Origin: Halomarina ordinaria
GTDB lineage: Archaea > Halobacteriota > Halobacteria > Halobacteriales > Haloarculaceae
Direction of reading: 5' to 3'
Assembly: GCF_030553305.1 (NCBI RefSeq)
Contig: NZ_JARRAH010000002.1
Coordinates: forward strand, 1-64,000
Length of the DNA: 64,000 nucleotides
This document shows, one piece after another, positions 1 through 9,841 of the stretch (positions are counted from its first letter, which is position 1; each line of letters opens with the position of its first letter). The position numbers were made by a program, and so were the translations under genes. The notes below the pieces were generated by a model. It searched no databases, had not been told where the DNA came from, and was given only the letters and a program-made list of their open reading frames with translations.

Positions 1-175
1 CGACGACGCCCGGCATGACGACCTTGCCCGTCGCATCGAGCGTCCGGTCGGCGTCCGGGAGGTGCCGTGGATCACCGAGTCCCACGATGGTTCCGTCGTC
101 GATCGCGATCGCACCCTCGAACGACCGCGTGCCGGAGACGATCGTGCCGCCCTCGATAACAGTGTCTACGACCAT
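1..175 (-). CDS. Hydantoinase/dihydroorotase-type amidohydrolase, 5' end only
   Basis: Only the first 58 codons lie in the window; the gene runs off the left edge. The N-terminus (MVVDTVIEGGTIV, then an IAIDDGTIVGLG strand and DATGKVVMPGVV) is the beta-sandwich entry typical of cyclic amidohydrolases such as dihydropyrimidinase, hydantoinase and allantoinase. The metal-binding HxH would lie just beyond the edge. The start is ATG at 175, with a cataaaag box at 201-208 about 29 bases upstream, which fits a leaderless transcript. It is convergent in theme with the purine genes that follow, so allantoinase or hydantoinase are both plausible. The substrate cannot be assigned from this fragment. 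Confidence 0.7.
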   Translation of the reverse strand, partial: MVVDTVIEGGTIVSGTRSFEGAIAIDDGTIVGLGDPRHLPDADRTLDATGKVVMPGVV

Positions 176-226
176 CGGATGCACTTCTACCGACGCGGAA
201 CATAAAAGTGCACCTGGGGGTCGCGC

Positions 227-1891
227 TCACTGGCGGACCACGTCGACGTGGTCCGCCGCCCCGACGTCGACCAGCCCGTTGTTCGTCAGGCGATACGTCG
301 GGATGACCTCGAGGGCGAGGAACGACAGCTCCATCAGTCCGTTGTCGACCAGACCGAGGTCCGTCACGAACGCCTCGACGGTCTCGTACTGCTCGGCCAC
401 CACCTCGATGGGCTCGTCGGACATCAGTCCCGCCACCGGGAGCGGGAGCGACGCCATTTCGGCGGTCTCCGGGTCGAAAGCGGCGAGCCCGCCGCCGATG
501 TCACGGAGGTGGTTGGCCACGCGGGCCATGGAGTCGCGGTCCGCACCGGCGACCACGCAGTTGTGTGCGTCGTGGGCGACGGTGGAACCGACGGCTCCGC
601 GGTGCAGGCCGAGACCGTGGACGAATCCCCGTCCGATCCCCCCGTCCCGGCCGTGTCGCTCGATGACGGCCAGCGAGAGGACGTCCTCGTCGACCGGCGG
701 GACCAGCGCGTCCGCTTCGACCGGGACGGTCGCTCGCATGGAGTCGGTCTGCAGCCCACCGACGGCGTCGATGACCCGGACGGGGACCGTCTCGCCGACG
801 TCGTCCGTCGCCGTTATCGCGAGGTCCCTGCCCGACACCGGGTCGAACTGGACGGTGTCCGCCGCCAGGTTCGTCGTCCCGGTGCGGTCCGCCGCCGTGG
901 GGTCCAGTTCGCCGTCGACCATCACGTGGGCGACGTCCCACGCGGTCAGGTCGTCGAGCAACACCAGGTCGGCCGGTGCCCCGGGTTTGAGCCGCCCGAA
1001 GGGGAGGTCGTAGCTCTCGGCCGTGTTGAGGGTCGCCATCTGGACGACGTCGACGGGGTCGGCACCCTCGGCGATGGCCGTGCGGACCGCGAAGTCGACG
1101 CCGCCGCGGTCGACGAGGTCCGTCACCTCCGTGTCGTCGGTACAGAGGGAGAGCAGACGGGTGTCGACGCCGTCGACGAGCGGCAGGAGGTCGGCGAGGT
1201 TCCTGCTCGACGACCCCTCGCGCAGGTAGACCCGGAGGCCGAGTCCCGCCCGCCGTCGCGCTTCGGCGAGCGTGATGCTCTCGTGGTCGGTGTCGAGATA
1301 CCGAGCCGCTTCGTGGAGGGCCGCCCCGTCGACGCCCGCCAGGTGTCCGTCGACGGTGAGGCCGCGCTCACGGGCGGCCGCTATCTTCGCGTGGACCTCG
1401 CTGTCGCCGGCGACCAGCCCCGGGATGTCCATCACCTCGCCGAGTGCGACGACAGGGTCGAGGTCGAGCAGCGTCGCCACGGCCGCCGCGTCCAGCGTCG
1501 CCCCGGTGTCCTGGAGCCCGGAGGCCGGGACGCTGGACGGAACGGTGAACCGGGCCTTCAGCGGCGTGTTCGCCGCGTCCTCGACGACGGCGCGAACGCC
1601 GGCCTCCCCCAGGACGTTCGCGATCTCGTGTGGGTCGCAGACGACGCTGGTCACGCCACCGGGCAGGACCGCGTTGCCGTACTCCGGGAGCGTCACCATG
1701 CTCGACTCGACGTGCATGTGGGCGTCGACGAGGCCGGGCGCGACGTACTCCGCGTCGAGGACGCGGTCGGCCGGACGGTCTGCCAGCGCGACGATCTCGC
1801 CGTCGTCGATAGCGACCGTCCCGTCCTCGAGCGTCCCGGTGTGGACGTTCACCAGCGTTCCGCGGACGAGCGTGTCGACCGACTCAGTCAT
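227..1891 (-). CDS. ade: Adenine deaminase
   Basis: About 554 residues. It hydrolyses adenine to hypoxanthine and ammonia in the cytosol, feeding purine salvage or catabolism. An amidohydrolase metal-binding motif AHMHVESSM is at residues 57-65 (H58, H60), the region VVCDPHEIANVLGE follows, and the C-terminal domain carries HNCVVAGAD, all characteristic of the Ade family. Length fits the family. A longer reading from GTG at 1927 is possible, but ATG at 1891 (MTESVDTLVRG) begins at the first conserved strand. A TATA-like actatttat lies near 2020 on this strand. Neighbouring nucleobase permeases and xanthine dehydrogenase genes support a purine role. Confidence 0.9.
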   Translation of the reverse strand: MTESVDTLVRGTLVNVHTGTLEDGTVAIDDGEIVALADRPADRVLDAEYVAPGLVDAHMHVESSMVTLPEYGNAVLPGGVTSVVCDPHEIANVLGEAGVRAVVEDAANTPLKARFTVPSSVPASGLQDTGATLDAAAVATLLDLDPVVALGEVMDIPGLVAGDSEVHAKIAAARERGLTVDGHLAGVDGAALHEAARYLDTDHESITLAEARRRAGLGLRVYLREGSSSRNLADLLPLVDGVDTRLLSLCTDDTEVTDLVDRGGVDFAVRTAIAEGADPVDVVQMATLNTAESYDLPFGRLKPGAPADLVLLDDLTAWDVAHVMVDGELDPTAADRTGTTNLAADTVQFDPVSGRDLAITATDDVGETVPVRVIDAVGGLQTDSMRATVPVEADALVPPVDEDVLSLAVIERHGRDGGIGRGFVHGLGLHRGAVGSTVAHDAHNCVVAGADRDSMARVANHLRDIGGGLAAFDPETAEMASLPLPVAGLMSDEPIEVVAEQYETVEAFVTDLGLVDNGLMELSFLALEVIPTYRLTNNGLVDVGAADHVDVVRQ

Positions 1892-2218
1892 CGCCGTCGA
1901 CGGTGCCGGCAGCGATGTCGCGTTCACGGCTCACCCGCGGTCGAATGGACGCAGTATCGGCTGACCCGACGCGTACGGTAGTACACCACATGCGAGCGAG
2001 TAGTTACCGGAGATAAATAGTCGTTTGGCCCGGGAGCCGCCGACCCGACGCACCGGGTCGAACGGGACCCTCGCGAGGGACCGAGACGTCCTCCTCACGG
2101 GTGCCGGCAGCCGCACGGACAGCGTGGACGGCGCCCCGCGGTGGGAGTGTGAGGACAGTGTGGGTTCGGTCGGCGACCCCAGGAAGGACGCGAAGGCGGG
2201 TCGGTCGTGCCGGTCGTG

Positions 2219-3610
2219 TCAACCCATCACGCCACCGGCGGTGACGTAGAAGTAGAGGGCGAACGACACTGCCAGGACCCACTGGAGGGCGTGGACGTCG
2301 TCGTGTTCGCCCTGGGCCGCTTTGACGAGGGGGTAACTGATGATGCCCGCGGCGATGCCGTTGGCTATCGAGGCCGTCAGGGGCATCATCACGATGGTGA
2401 GCCCCCCGGGGATGAGCCAGTCGGAGCGCTGCCACTCGATGTCCGTGACGCCCTGGAGCATGATGAGACCGACGAGGATGAGCCCGAGATAGGAGGCGTA
2501 CGTCGGTATCGCCGCCACGACCGGGACAGCGACGAGCGACGCCAGGAAGAGCACGGCGACGACGAGCGCGGTCAACCCGGTGCGGCCACCCTCTTCGACC
2601 CCGGTCGAACTCTCGACGTAGGTGGTCACGGTGGTCGTCCCGACGACCGCCCCGAAGGTGGTCGCCACGGCGTCGGCCATCAGCGGTTTCTCCATCTCCG
2701 GGAGGTTGCCGTCCTCGTCGAGGAAGTCCCCGAACTGCGAGACGCCGATGAGCGTTCCGGCGGTGTCGAAGAAATCGACGAAGAAGAACGTTATCATCAC
2801 GATGAGAAACGGTATCGGGTCGATGTTCTCGAAGCCGCCGACGAACGCCCCGAACAGCGGCGTGATGTCGTACTGAACCGGCGGGAGGCGTTCGGGCGTG
2901 AGGACGCCGCCGTTCACGACGCCGGCGAGCGTCAGTCCCCACCCGGCGGCCGCAGTCGCGACGATGCCAGCGATGATCGAGCCAGTGACGCCCTTGGCGT
3001 AGAGGACGATGGTGAAGGCGAGACCGGCGAGCGCCAGCAGAGCCACCGGGTCCGACGCGACGTTCCCGAGCGAAACCAGCGTCGCCTCGTCCGCGACCGC
3101 GACGTTGATCTCGATGAGGCCGAGCAAGAGGAGGAACAGGCCGATGCCGGCCCCGACGGCGAACTTCACGGGTTCCGGGAAGAACTCGATGATGTACCGT
3201 CTCGCGCCGACGCTGGACATCGCCATGAAGAGGATGCCCTCGACGAACACCGCCGCGAGCGCCGTCTCCCACGGGATGCCCAGCGAGATCACCACGGTGA
3301 ACGCGAAGTACGCGTTCAGCCCCATCCCGGGAGCGAGACCGAACGGCCGGTTCGCGTACAGCGCCATCACGATCGAACCGATAGCGGCGGCCAGGATCGT
3401 CGCGATGGCGAGCATCTGGAACGTCTGGCCGTCCGAATACCCCGGGATGGAGATCGCCTCCGACAGGATCGCCGGGTTCACCACGATGATGTACGACATG
3501 GTGAGGAACGTCGTGATGCCCGCAACGACCTCGGTCTCGACGTCCGTCCCGTGACGCTCGAAGCCGAAGAACGTCGCTACGCGTGACTGCCCCTTGTTAT
3601 CGCTTGCCAT
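2219..3610 (-). CDS. NCS2-family purine permease (AzgA-like)
   Basis: 463 residues with about 12-14 hydrophobic helices. The N-terminus (FFGFERHGTDVETEVVAGITTFLTMSYIIVVNPAIL) is typical of the AzgA/PbuG branch of nucleobase:cation symporter 2 transporters, which import adenine, guanine or hypoxanthine. Conserved LGLNAYFAF-like and VESSTGVEEGGRTGLTA segments are present. It lies downstream of, and in the same direction as, the second NCS2 permease, and upstream of adenine deaminase, so import and deamination of adenine are likely coupled. The start ATG at 3610 has an acttattt box near 3640, 30 bases upstream. Exact substrate is inferred. Confidence 0.88.
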   Translation of the reverse strand: MASDNKGQSRVATFFGFERHGTDVETEVVAGITTFLTMSYIIVVNPAILSEAISIPGYSDGQTFQMLAIATILAAAIGSIVMALYANRPFGLAPGMGLNAYFAFTVVISLGIPWETALAAVFVEGILFMAMSSVGARRYIIEFFPEPVKFAVGAGIGLFLLLLGLIEINVAVADEATLVSLGNVASDPVALLALAGLAFTIVLYAKGVTGSIIAGIVATAAAGWGLTLAGVVNGGVLTPERLPPVQYDITPLFGAFVGGFENIDPIPFLIVMITFFFVDFFDTAGTLIGVSQFGDFLDEDGNLPEMEKPLMADAVATTFGAVVGTTTVTTYVESSTGVEEGGRTGLTALVVAVLFLASLVAVPVVAAIPTYASYLGLILVGLIMLQGVTDIEWQRSDWLIPGGLTIVMMPLTASIANGIAAGIISYPLVKAAQGEHDDVHALQWVLAVSFALYFYVTAGGVMG

Positions 3611-3935
3611 AGACGTTCACTACCCTACTAGACACAAATAAGTTTCCACTGGACCCTCGGTTCTCGCCGGAGCGTTCGGCGTGATGCACCGACGCGGGGT
3701 TCGATGGGCAGCGAACGTCCCGGGGTGGCATCGAGGGGGCGTCGGGCGAGCGCTGGTCCATCGCGCCCTTTCCAGCACACCTGGGATGTCGGTCTCGCCC
3801 GCGGCCTCGAAGGCCCCGGCGGCGTGGGCGACCGACAGGTGGTCGATGCACGGCGTCGTTCCGCTCTCGAACGCTTCCAGACCCCTCCGAGAGAATCTGC
3901 CGCCGCCCCGACCGTCGATGGAAGTCGGCCGGGAC
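3611..3935. other. Intergenic stretch with the permease promoter
   Basis: 325 bases between two same-strand permease genes. It holds the minus-strand TATA-like acttattt (about 3636-3645) for the downstream permease. The short open frames here have no family resemblance, and nothing else was recognised. Confidence 0.6.
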
Positions 3936-5303
3936 TCAGTCGTCGACCGGTTCCGAGAGCGGTGCTGCGGCGTCGGTCCGGTCGAACAGGGGACTCGACT
4001 CGCCGGGGACGAACGTGTTCAACGTGAGCGCCACGAGGCCGGTGACGATGACCGGTTCGCCGAAGAACGTCTGCGCGCCGCTCGGCAACCCGGAGAGCGC
4101 GTCGGGCACCGTCGTGACCCCGAGGCCGAGGCTGAGCCCCGTGGCGATGATGACCATGTTCCGCCGGTTCATCTCGATGTTCAGGAACAGCAGCCGCATC
4201 CCGCTGGCGGCCACCATCCCGACCATGATGAGCACGGCGCCGCCGAAGACGGCGGAGGGGATCGTCGTCACGACCGCGCCGATTTTCGGAACTAACCCGA
4301 GGACGATCAGGATTCCGCCCCCGATGCCGACGATGTGACGGCTCATCACGCCCGTGAAGTTGATGATACCGACGTTCTGCGAGAACGACGTCTGCGGGAA
4401 CGACCCGAAGACCGCCCCGAGGGCGCTGATGAATCCGTCGGCGAAGATCCCGCCGCGGAACTCGTTCTCGGTCGGGTTGCGGCCCTCGGCGGCGGTGATC
4501 CCCGACATGTCACCGATCGTCTCCATCCCCGAGACCAGGAACAGGAACGCGAACGTCACGAGCGGAATCAACTCGAGGCTGAACCCGAACCGACCGGGGG
4601 TGGGAACCGCGATCCACGCCGCGTCGTAGACGGCGCTGAAGTCGACGACGCCCATCGCGATCGCGGCGATGTAGCCGACGCCGATACCGATGATGATACT
4701 CAACATCCGCCAGACCCCACGCAGGAGCAGGTTGAAGAGGACGGTTATCAGCAGGACCAGTCCCGCGAGCCCGAGGTTCTGTACGGAGCCGAAGTTCTCG
4801 GCGCCGACGCCGCCCGCGGCGTACTCGATGCCGACCGGGATGAGGTACAGCCCGATGATGATGACGATGAGCCCCGTGACGAGCGGCGGAAAGAACGCCC
4901 CGAGCCGTTTGAACTGCCAGCCCAGCAGGAACGGGACGACGGTCGCTGCGACGACGATGGACCCGAACACCACGTCGAGGCCCGAACTCGCGCCGATCGA
5001 CGACATCGCGCCGACGAACGCGAAACTCGTCCCCATCACGATCGGGAGCTTCGCGCCGACCGGCCCGACGGTGTAGGCCTGGACGACGGTCGCCACGCCC
5101 GCGAAGAGGATCACCATCTGCACGAGGAACGTCGTGTCCGCGGTCCCCAACCCCGTGGCCCCCGCGACGATGAACGCGACAGCGGTCGAGGGCACAATCA
5201 TAACCGATACGTGTTGCACCGCGAGCAGGAGCGACTTCGGTAGCGGCGGTTTCTCCTCCAAGCCGTACGCGAGGTCGATACCGTCACCCATGTTATCAGG
5301 CAT
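3936..5303 (-). CDS. NCS2-family uracil/xanthine permease
   Basis: About 455 residues of the UraA/PbuX branch of NCS2 transporters, a proton- or sodium-coupled importer of xanthine, urate or uracil in the cell membrane. The N-terminus LAYGLEEKPPLPKSLLLAVQHVSVMIVPSTAVAF carries the conserved QH of helix 1, and SFPQTSFSQNVGIINFTGVMSR matches the conserved QNxGxxxxT helix 10 motif. Start chosen at ATG 5303 (MPDNMGDGID); an upstream GTG at 5330 would overlap the strong AT box tttaaatatt (5331-5340). It is divergent from the XdhC gene, which favours xanthine or urate as substrate. Confidence 0.87.
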   Translation of the reverse strand: MPDNMGDGIDLAYGLEEKPPLPKSLLLAVQHVSVMIVPSTAVAFIVAGATGLGTADTTFLVQMVILFAGVATVVQAYTVGPVGAKLPIVMGTSFAFVGAMSSIGASSGLDVVFGSIVVAATVVPFLLGWQFKRLGAFFPPLVTGLIVIIIGLYLIPVGIEYAAGGVGAENFGSVQNLGLAGLVLLITVLFNLLLRGVWRMLSIIIGIGVGYIAAIAMGVVDFSAVYDAAWIAVPTPGRFGFSLELIPLVTFAFLFLVSGMETIGDMSGITAAEGRNPTENEFRGGIFADGFISALGAVFGSFPQTSFSQNVGIINFTGVMSRHIVGIGGGILIVLGLVPKIGAVVTTIPSAVFGGAVLIMVGMVAASGMRLLFLNIEMNRRNMVIIATGLSLGLGVTTVPDALSGLPSGAQTFFGEPVIVTGLVALTLNTFVPGESSPLFDRTDAAAPLSEPVDD

Positions 5304-5502
5304 GATCCGCGAGACAAATGTAGCTACCAATATTTAAATTTTTGCTGGCAGGTACTGTGTGGACCTCTAGCGATAGGACAGTATGTTGTGGACGATTATC
5401 CTGTTGAAACCGCAGACTGCTTGGCGGCTGCCGACTGCCGCGTTCGAAGCGGGCGACGCCGTGAGGAATACGTATAAGCGTACGGCTGTGCAACCAGGCG
5501 AC

Positions 5503-6654
5503 GTGCCCGACGCTAGCAAACACCCGTGGACTATCACTGCAAGCGATCTTCGAGGGGAGATGCGACGCGACCTGGAGTGCGACGCCGACAGTGTCGTCGT
5601 GACGGTCGCGGACGTCGAAGGGACCGCGTACCGCCGTCCCGGTGCGAAGATGCTCGTCCGCGGCGATGGAACGTCGGTCGGCGCGGTCACCGCGGGGTGT
5701 CTCGAGGACTCGGTCACGGCGTTGTCGATGGAGGTCCTCGACGCCGGGGGGCCACGACTGGTAACGTTCGACCTGATGGAGGAGGACGAGGACGCCTGGG
5801 GACTCGGCCTCGGCTGTAACGGCGTCATCGACGTGTTGCTCGAACCGCTCGACGCCAGTTGGAGAGGGCCGCTCGACGAACTCGACGCCGGTGGGTCGGC
5901 GACCGTGCTGACCGTCGTCGACTCGACGGCACCCAACGTCCCCGTCGGTGCACGGGTCTACACGGACGGCAGCAGCCGACCTCGAGAGGTGGCGGAGCGC
6001 GATTCCATCCCGGGGAGTGTCGTCGAGTCAGTAGCGTCGGTCGTCTCGGCGAGACACGGCCGGGGCGGGGCGACGACGGTCGAGGTCGGGACGGAACGCG
6101 GGACGGTCACGGTCCTCGTCGACGGACTGGTACCCGTCTCGACACTGTTGCTGTCCGGCAGTCAGCCGGACGTCCACCCGGTCGCCCGTGTCGCGTCGGC
6201 CGCCGGTTTCGAGGTGGCGGTTCACTCCCCCCGGGGAGCGCGAGGCCCCGAGGACTTCCCGCACGCGGACCGCGTCGAGACGGGTCACCCCTCGACCGTC
6301 GGTGCGAGTGTCGAGGTCCCGGAGCATACGTACGCGGTCGTCATGACGCACAACCTCGTCGACGACCGAATCGCCGTCGAGGCACTCCTGACCGAGACGG
6401 CCGTCCCGTACGTGGGGGTGATGGGGCCGCGGGACCGGTTCGAACGGCTCCGGGACCGCAGCGACGTCGTCGCAGGTGCCGACCCAGACCGCATCGCGAC
6501 GCCGGTCGGCCTCGACCTCGGCGGCGGTGAACCAATGGAGATCGCGCTCAGTATCGTGAGCGAGGTGCTGGCGGTCAGCAACGGCCGCGAGGGCGGCCGA
6601 CTGAGAGACGACGAGGGGCCGATCCACACGCGAGTCGGGAGCGAACGGTCGTGA
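5503..6654 (+). CDS. XdhC/CoxI-family molybdoenzyme maturation factor
   Basis: About 383 residues from GTG 5503. XdhC proteins bind molybdenum cofactor, promote its sulfuration and insert it into xanthine dehydrogenase. Diagnostic segments are the XdhC N-terminal domain (YRRPGAKMLVRGDG, GAVTAGCLED, GLGLGCNGVIDVLLEPL) and the C-terminal Rossmann-type domain (YVGVMGPRDRFERL, TPVGLDLGGGEPMEIALSIVSEVLA). The Cys of AGCLE and of GLGCNG are conserved in the family. An upstream in-frame ATG at 5383 exists, but the tataag box at 5472-5477 is about 28 bases before GTG 5503, supporting a leaderless start there. It sits next to the xanthine dehydrogenase genes, which are on the other strand. Confidence 0.82.
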   Translation: MPDASKHPWTITASDLRGEMRRDLECDADSVVVTVADVEGTAYRRPGAKMLVRGDGTSVGAVTAGCLEDSVTALSMEVLDAGGPRLVTFDLMEEDEDAWGLGLGCNGVIDVLLEPLDASWRGPLDELDAGGSATVLTVVDSTAPNVPVGARVYTDGSSRPREVAERDSIPGSVVESVASVVSARHGRGGATTVEVGTERGTVTVLVDGLVPVSTLLLSGSQPDVHPVARVASAAGFEVAVHSPRGARGPEDFPHADRVETGHPSTVGASVEVPEHTYAVVMTHNLVDDRIAVEALLTETAVPYVGVMGPRDRFERLRDRSDVVAGADPDRIATPVGLDLGGGEPMEIALSIVSEVLAVSNGREGGRLRDDEGPIHTRVGSERS

Positions 6655-6851
6655 CGACGGGGAGGGACGCCCGGTGAGTGATATCGTGTTCTACGTACTG
6701 GCAGACGGCTCGTTCCGGTCTCTTGTGTGCACGAGCCCGTCAGAGCCTCGTTCGAGCAGCGACCGCCGGGGCGGTCACGCTAGCGGACATCTCGGTTATC
6801 GTGACTGCCGGTGTCGGTGGGAACCCCCAATTCCTCGACGGGGAGTCGGCG

Positions 6852-9296
6852 CTACCGGGTCTCGTCGAGCGCGGTCTTGACCTTCTCCGGGGTGATCGGC
6901 ATGTCGCCGATGCGGACGTCGACGGCGCGGCGGATGGCGTTGCTCAGCGCCGGCGGAACCCCGTTGACGGGGATTTCGGCGACCGACTTCGCGCCGAAGG
7001 GCCCGGTCGGTTCGTGTGTCTCGACGATGATGGAGTCCATCGGCGGCTGGTCGGCCGTTGTGGGCATGTCGTAGTCGCGAAAGCCCATCACCTCCGGCCG
7101 GCCGTCCGCGTCGAACGTGATACCGTCACCGGTCGCCAGCTCGTAACTCATGTGCATCGCGCCCTCGATCTGCCCCTCCACGAGGTCGGGGTTGAGCGCG
7201 GTGCCACAGTCGACGGCGTACACCATGTCGTTGACCTCGAACTCGCCGGTCTCCTCGTTCACGGTCACGTCGACGAACTGTGCGCCGAAGGGTGGCGGCG
7301 ACTCCTCCGTGCAGTGGCTCGCCTCGCCCATCACGTGGGCCCGAACCTCGTCACCGTAGACGGACTCGTAGCCGATCTCTTCGAGCGAGACCGACGCGCC
7401 CGAGGCCTCGGAGACGACTGACTCCGCGCCGATGGTGAACGCCGATTCGGGCTCGTCGAGCAGCCGCGAGGCGAACTCGAACAGCATCCCGCGGGCGTCC
7501 TCGGCGGCCTTCTTGACCGCCTGCCCCGTGATGTACGTCGTCGAGGACGCGTACGCACCGTGGTCGAACGGGGAGATGTCGGTATCCGAGGGCTGGACCA
7601 GCACGTCCGCCGGGGGCACGCCGAGCACTTCGGCCGCGATCTGGGCCATCACCGTGTCGGCGCCGGGCCCGATGTCGACGGCGCCGGTCTGGAGGATGAA
7701 GGACCCGTCCTCGTTCATCTTGATGTGAGCCGCGCCGAGTTCGTCGCCGGGGACGCCACTCCCCTGAACGGTGAGCGCCACGCCACAGGCCCGGTGGAGG
7801 TGCGCCTCGTCGGGCTGTTCGAGGTCGTCCCAGCCGATCGCCGCCCGACCCTCGGCGATGCACTCGTCGAGACCGCACGACCGGATGCGCCGGCCGTACT
7901 CCCCGTCCTTCAGGACCCCGGAGGCGACCTCGAAGTCGCCCTCCGAGACGACGTTCCGCGCGCGGAGTTCGAGCGGGTCGATTCCGAGGTCGCGGGCGAC
8001 CTCGTCCATGTGGCCCTCGACGGCGAGGTGGCCCTGCGGGGCGCCGTAACCACGGATGGCACCCGCGATCGGCAGGTTGGTGTGAACGGCCGTCATTCCG
8101 AAGCGGATGTTCGGCGTGTGCGTGTAGAGCGGTAGCGGTTTCTTGCCGATGGAGATAGCGACGGTCATCCCGTGGGGACCGTACGCGCCCGAGTTCGTGA
8201 CGGCCTCCATGTCCAGCGCTCTGAGGTCACCGTCGTCGGTCACGACGCTCCGGAGTGTGATGCGTGCGGGCCGGCGATTGCGGACGGCGTGGAACTGCTC
8301 GCGGCGCGTCGTCTCGACCATCACCGGTCGGTCGGCGGCCTCGGAGAGGGCCACCGCGATCGGTTCGATGATCATCCCCTGTTTGGACCCGAACCCGGCG
8401 CCGATTCGCGGTTTCGACACCCGGACGTCACGTATCGGCACCTCGAAGAGGTGGGCGAGCTGTCGACGCGTGTGGTAGGGGACCTGCGTGCTGGAGATGA
8501 GGTGATAGCGGTTGTCCTCGTCGCGGTGGGCGATGGTCGTGTGGGGTTCGGGAACGCAGTGGGACTGGTAGGGGGTCTCCCACTCGGTTTCGGTCACCGT
8601 CAGGTCCGCGCGCTCCGCCGCCTCCGCGAAGGCCGCGTCCACGTCCCCGATCTCCCCGGTCGCCTGTGCCTCGATGTTTCGCTCGTAGTCCGCGCCGGGT
8701 TGGACGTTCTCCACGTCGGCTTCGTCGTGAATCTGCGGGGCGTCGGGTGCCATCGCCTCGGTCGTATCGAAGACGGCGTCGTACTCCTCGTAGGTGACGT
8801 CGAGCTGGCGCGCAGCCTTGCTCGCGGTGTCCTTGTCCTCGGCGGCGATGGCAGCGATGGGGTCGCCGACGAAGCGCGCCTTCCGGCGGAGGACCCGGAG
8901 GTCCCACGGTGAGGGCTCGGGATACGACTGGCCGGCGGAGGTGTAGGGCTTGTCCGGTACTTCGGGGGAATCCGGCGTGAGCACGGCGTAGACGCCCTCC
9001 ATCGCCTCGGCCCTGCTCGTGTCGATGTCCTCGACGACGCCGTGTGCGATATCCGAGCGGACGATCACCGCCTCGGCGAGGTCCGGGAACTCCCGGGCGT
9101 AGTCGGCCGTGTACTTCGCCTCTCCGGTGACGATTTTCCTGGCGTCGTCTTTCTCCTCACGGTGCGAAACCGTCCGCCGCTCGCCCGGTGCCTTCCGGTT
9201 GTTCGGGGCCTCGTCCCACTCGACCGGGTTCGCCTCTTCGGCCTCCGACGTGTCGGCGGTCTCCCCCGCTGGAGTCGGGTCGTCGCTCTTGCTCAT
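6852..9296 (-). CDS. Xanthine dehydrogenase-type molybdopterin-binding subunit
   Basis: 814 residues of the xanthine oxidase/CoxL family. It holds the Mo-pyranopterin cofactor and hydroxylates purines such as hypoxanthine and xanthine. Motifs: the family's GFGSKQGM and AIRGYGAPQGHLAVE (the xanthine dehydrogenase-type RG rather than the Cys loop of CO dehydrogenase) and GPFGAKSVAEIP near the C-terminus, whose Glu at about residue 774 is the catalytic base. The first 45-50 residues form an acidic extension before RRTVSHREEKDDARKIVTG. The start codon overlaps the stop of the 2Fe-2S subunit gene by four bases, so the two are co-translated. No FAD-binding (CoxM) subunit is found nearby. Substrate is inferred from the purine neighbours. 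Confidence 0.88.
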   Translation of the reverse strand: MSKSDDPTPAGETADTSEAEEANPVEWDEAPNNRKAPGERRTVSHREEKDDARKIVTGEAKYTADYAREFPDLAEAVIVRSDIAHGVVEDIDTSRAEAMEGVYAVLTPDSPEVPDKPYTSAGQSYPEPSPWDLRVLRRKARFVGDPIAAIAAEDKDTASKAARQLDVTYEEYDAVFDTTEAMAPDAPQIHDEADVENVQPGADYERNIEAQATGEIGDVDAAFAEAAERADLTVTETEWETPYQSHCVPEPHTTIAHRDEDNRYHLISSTQVPYHTRRQLAHLFEVPIRDVRVSKPRIGAGFGSKQGMIIEPIAVALSEAADRPVMVETTRREQFHAVRNRRPARITLRSVVTDDGDLRALDMEAVTNSGAYGPHGMTVAISIGKKPLPLYTHTPNIRFGMTAVHTNLPIAGAIRGYGAPQGHLAVEGHMDEVARDLGIDPLELRARNVVSEGDFEVASGVLKDGEYGRRIRSCGLDECIAEGRAAIGWDDLEQPDEAHLHRACGVALTVQGSGVPGDELGAAHIKMNEDGSFILQTGAVDIGPGADTVMAQIAAEVLGVPPADVLVQPSDTDISPFDHGAYASSTTYITGQAVKKAAEDARGMLFEFASRLLDEPESAFTIGAESVVSEASGASVSLEEIGYESVYGDEVRAHVMGEASHCTEESPPPFGAQFVDVTVNEETGEFEVNDMVYAVDCGTALNPDLVEGQIEGAMHMSYELATGDGITFDADGRPEVMGFRDYDMPTTADQPPMDSIIVETHEPTGPFGAKSVAEIPVNGVPPALSNAIRRAVDVRIGDMPITPEKVKTALDETR

Positions 9297-9841
9297 TCGT
9301 CGACCCCTCCCTCGTGGCAGTCACGACGCGGTGACGCGTCGCCGGTGAGCGGGTACCCGCCGTCGGCCGCCACGTCCCCGTCGCCGGCCAACCGGGTCGA
9401 GGCGTCCTGCACGGCGTCGATGATCTTCTCGTAGCCCGTGCACCGACAGAGGTTCCCCGAGAGTGCGTCGCGAATCTCGGCCTCGTCCGGGTCCGGGGTC
9501 GCTTCCAGCAGCGCCTTCGAGCGCATGATCATGCCCGGGATACAGAAGCCACACTGGAGCGCGGCGTTGTCGACGAACGCCGCCTGCACCGGGCCGAGGT
9601 CGTCTTGCGTCCCCAGGTTCTCGATGGTCTCGACGTCGCCCCCGTCGACCTGCCGGATCGGTCGGATACAGGACTTGAACGGTTCGCCGTCGACGAGTAC
9701 GGTGCAGAACCCGCAGTCGCCGGTGTCACAGCCGCGTTTCGCACCGGTGTACCCGTTGTCCCGGAGGACGTCGAGCAGCGTGTCTGAGCGGGCAGCTTCG
9801 AGCGTTACGTCGGTCTCGTTCAGCGTGAGGTCGATTTCCAT
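9293..9841 (-). CDS. Xanthine dehydrogenase-type 2Fe-2S subunit (CoxS-like)
   Basis: 182 residues. It carries two 2Fe-2S clusters that move electrons away from the Mo site. Plant-type ferredoxin cysteines are at 38, 43, 46 and 58 (GCDTGDCGFC...SC), and the C-terminal cluster cysteines at 97, 100, 132 and 134 (QCGFCIPGM...LCRCTGYEKI). All eight ligands are present. It is the promoter-proximal gene of a two-gene unit with the large subunit. No clear TATA box lies within 40 bases upstream, so a longer leader is possible. Confidence 0.92.
   Translation of the reverse strand: MEIDLTLNETDVTLEAARSDTLLDVLRDNGYTGAKRGCDTGDCGFCTVLVDGEPFKSCIRPIRQVDGGDVETIENLGTQDDLGPVQAAFVDNAALQCGFCIPGMIMRSKALLEATPDPDEAEIRDALSGNLCRCTGYEKIIDAVQDASTRLAGDGDVAADGGYPLTGDASPRRDCHEGGVDE

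Noticed and set aside
248-1981. 577-codon open frame opposite adenine deaminase
   Set aside because: Antisense frame of a GC-rich coding gene; Arg/Val/Asp-repetitive translation with no domain.
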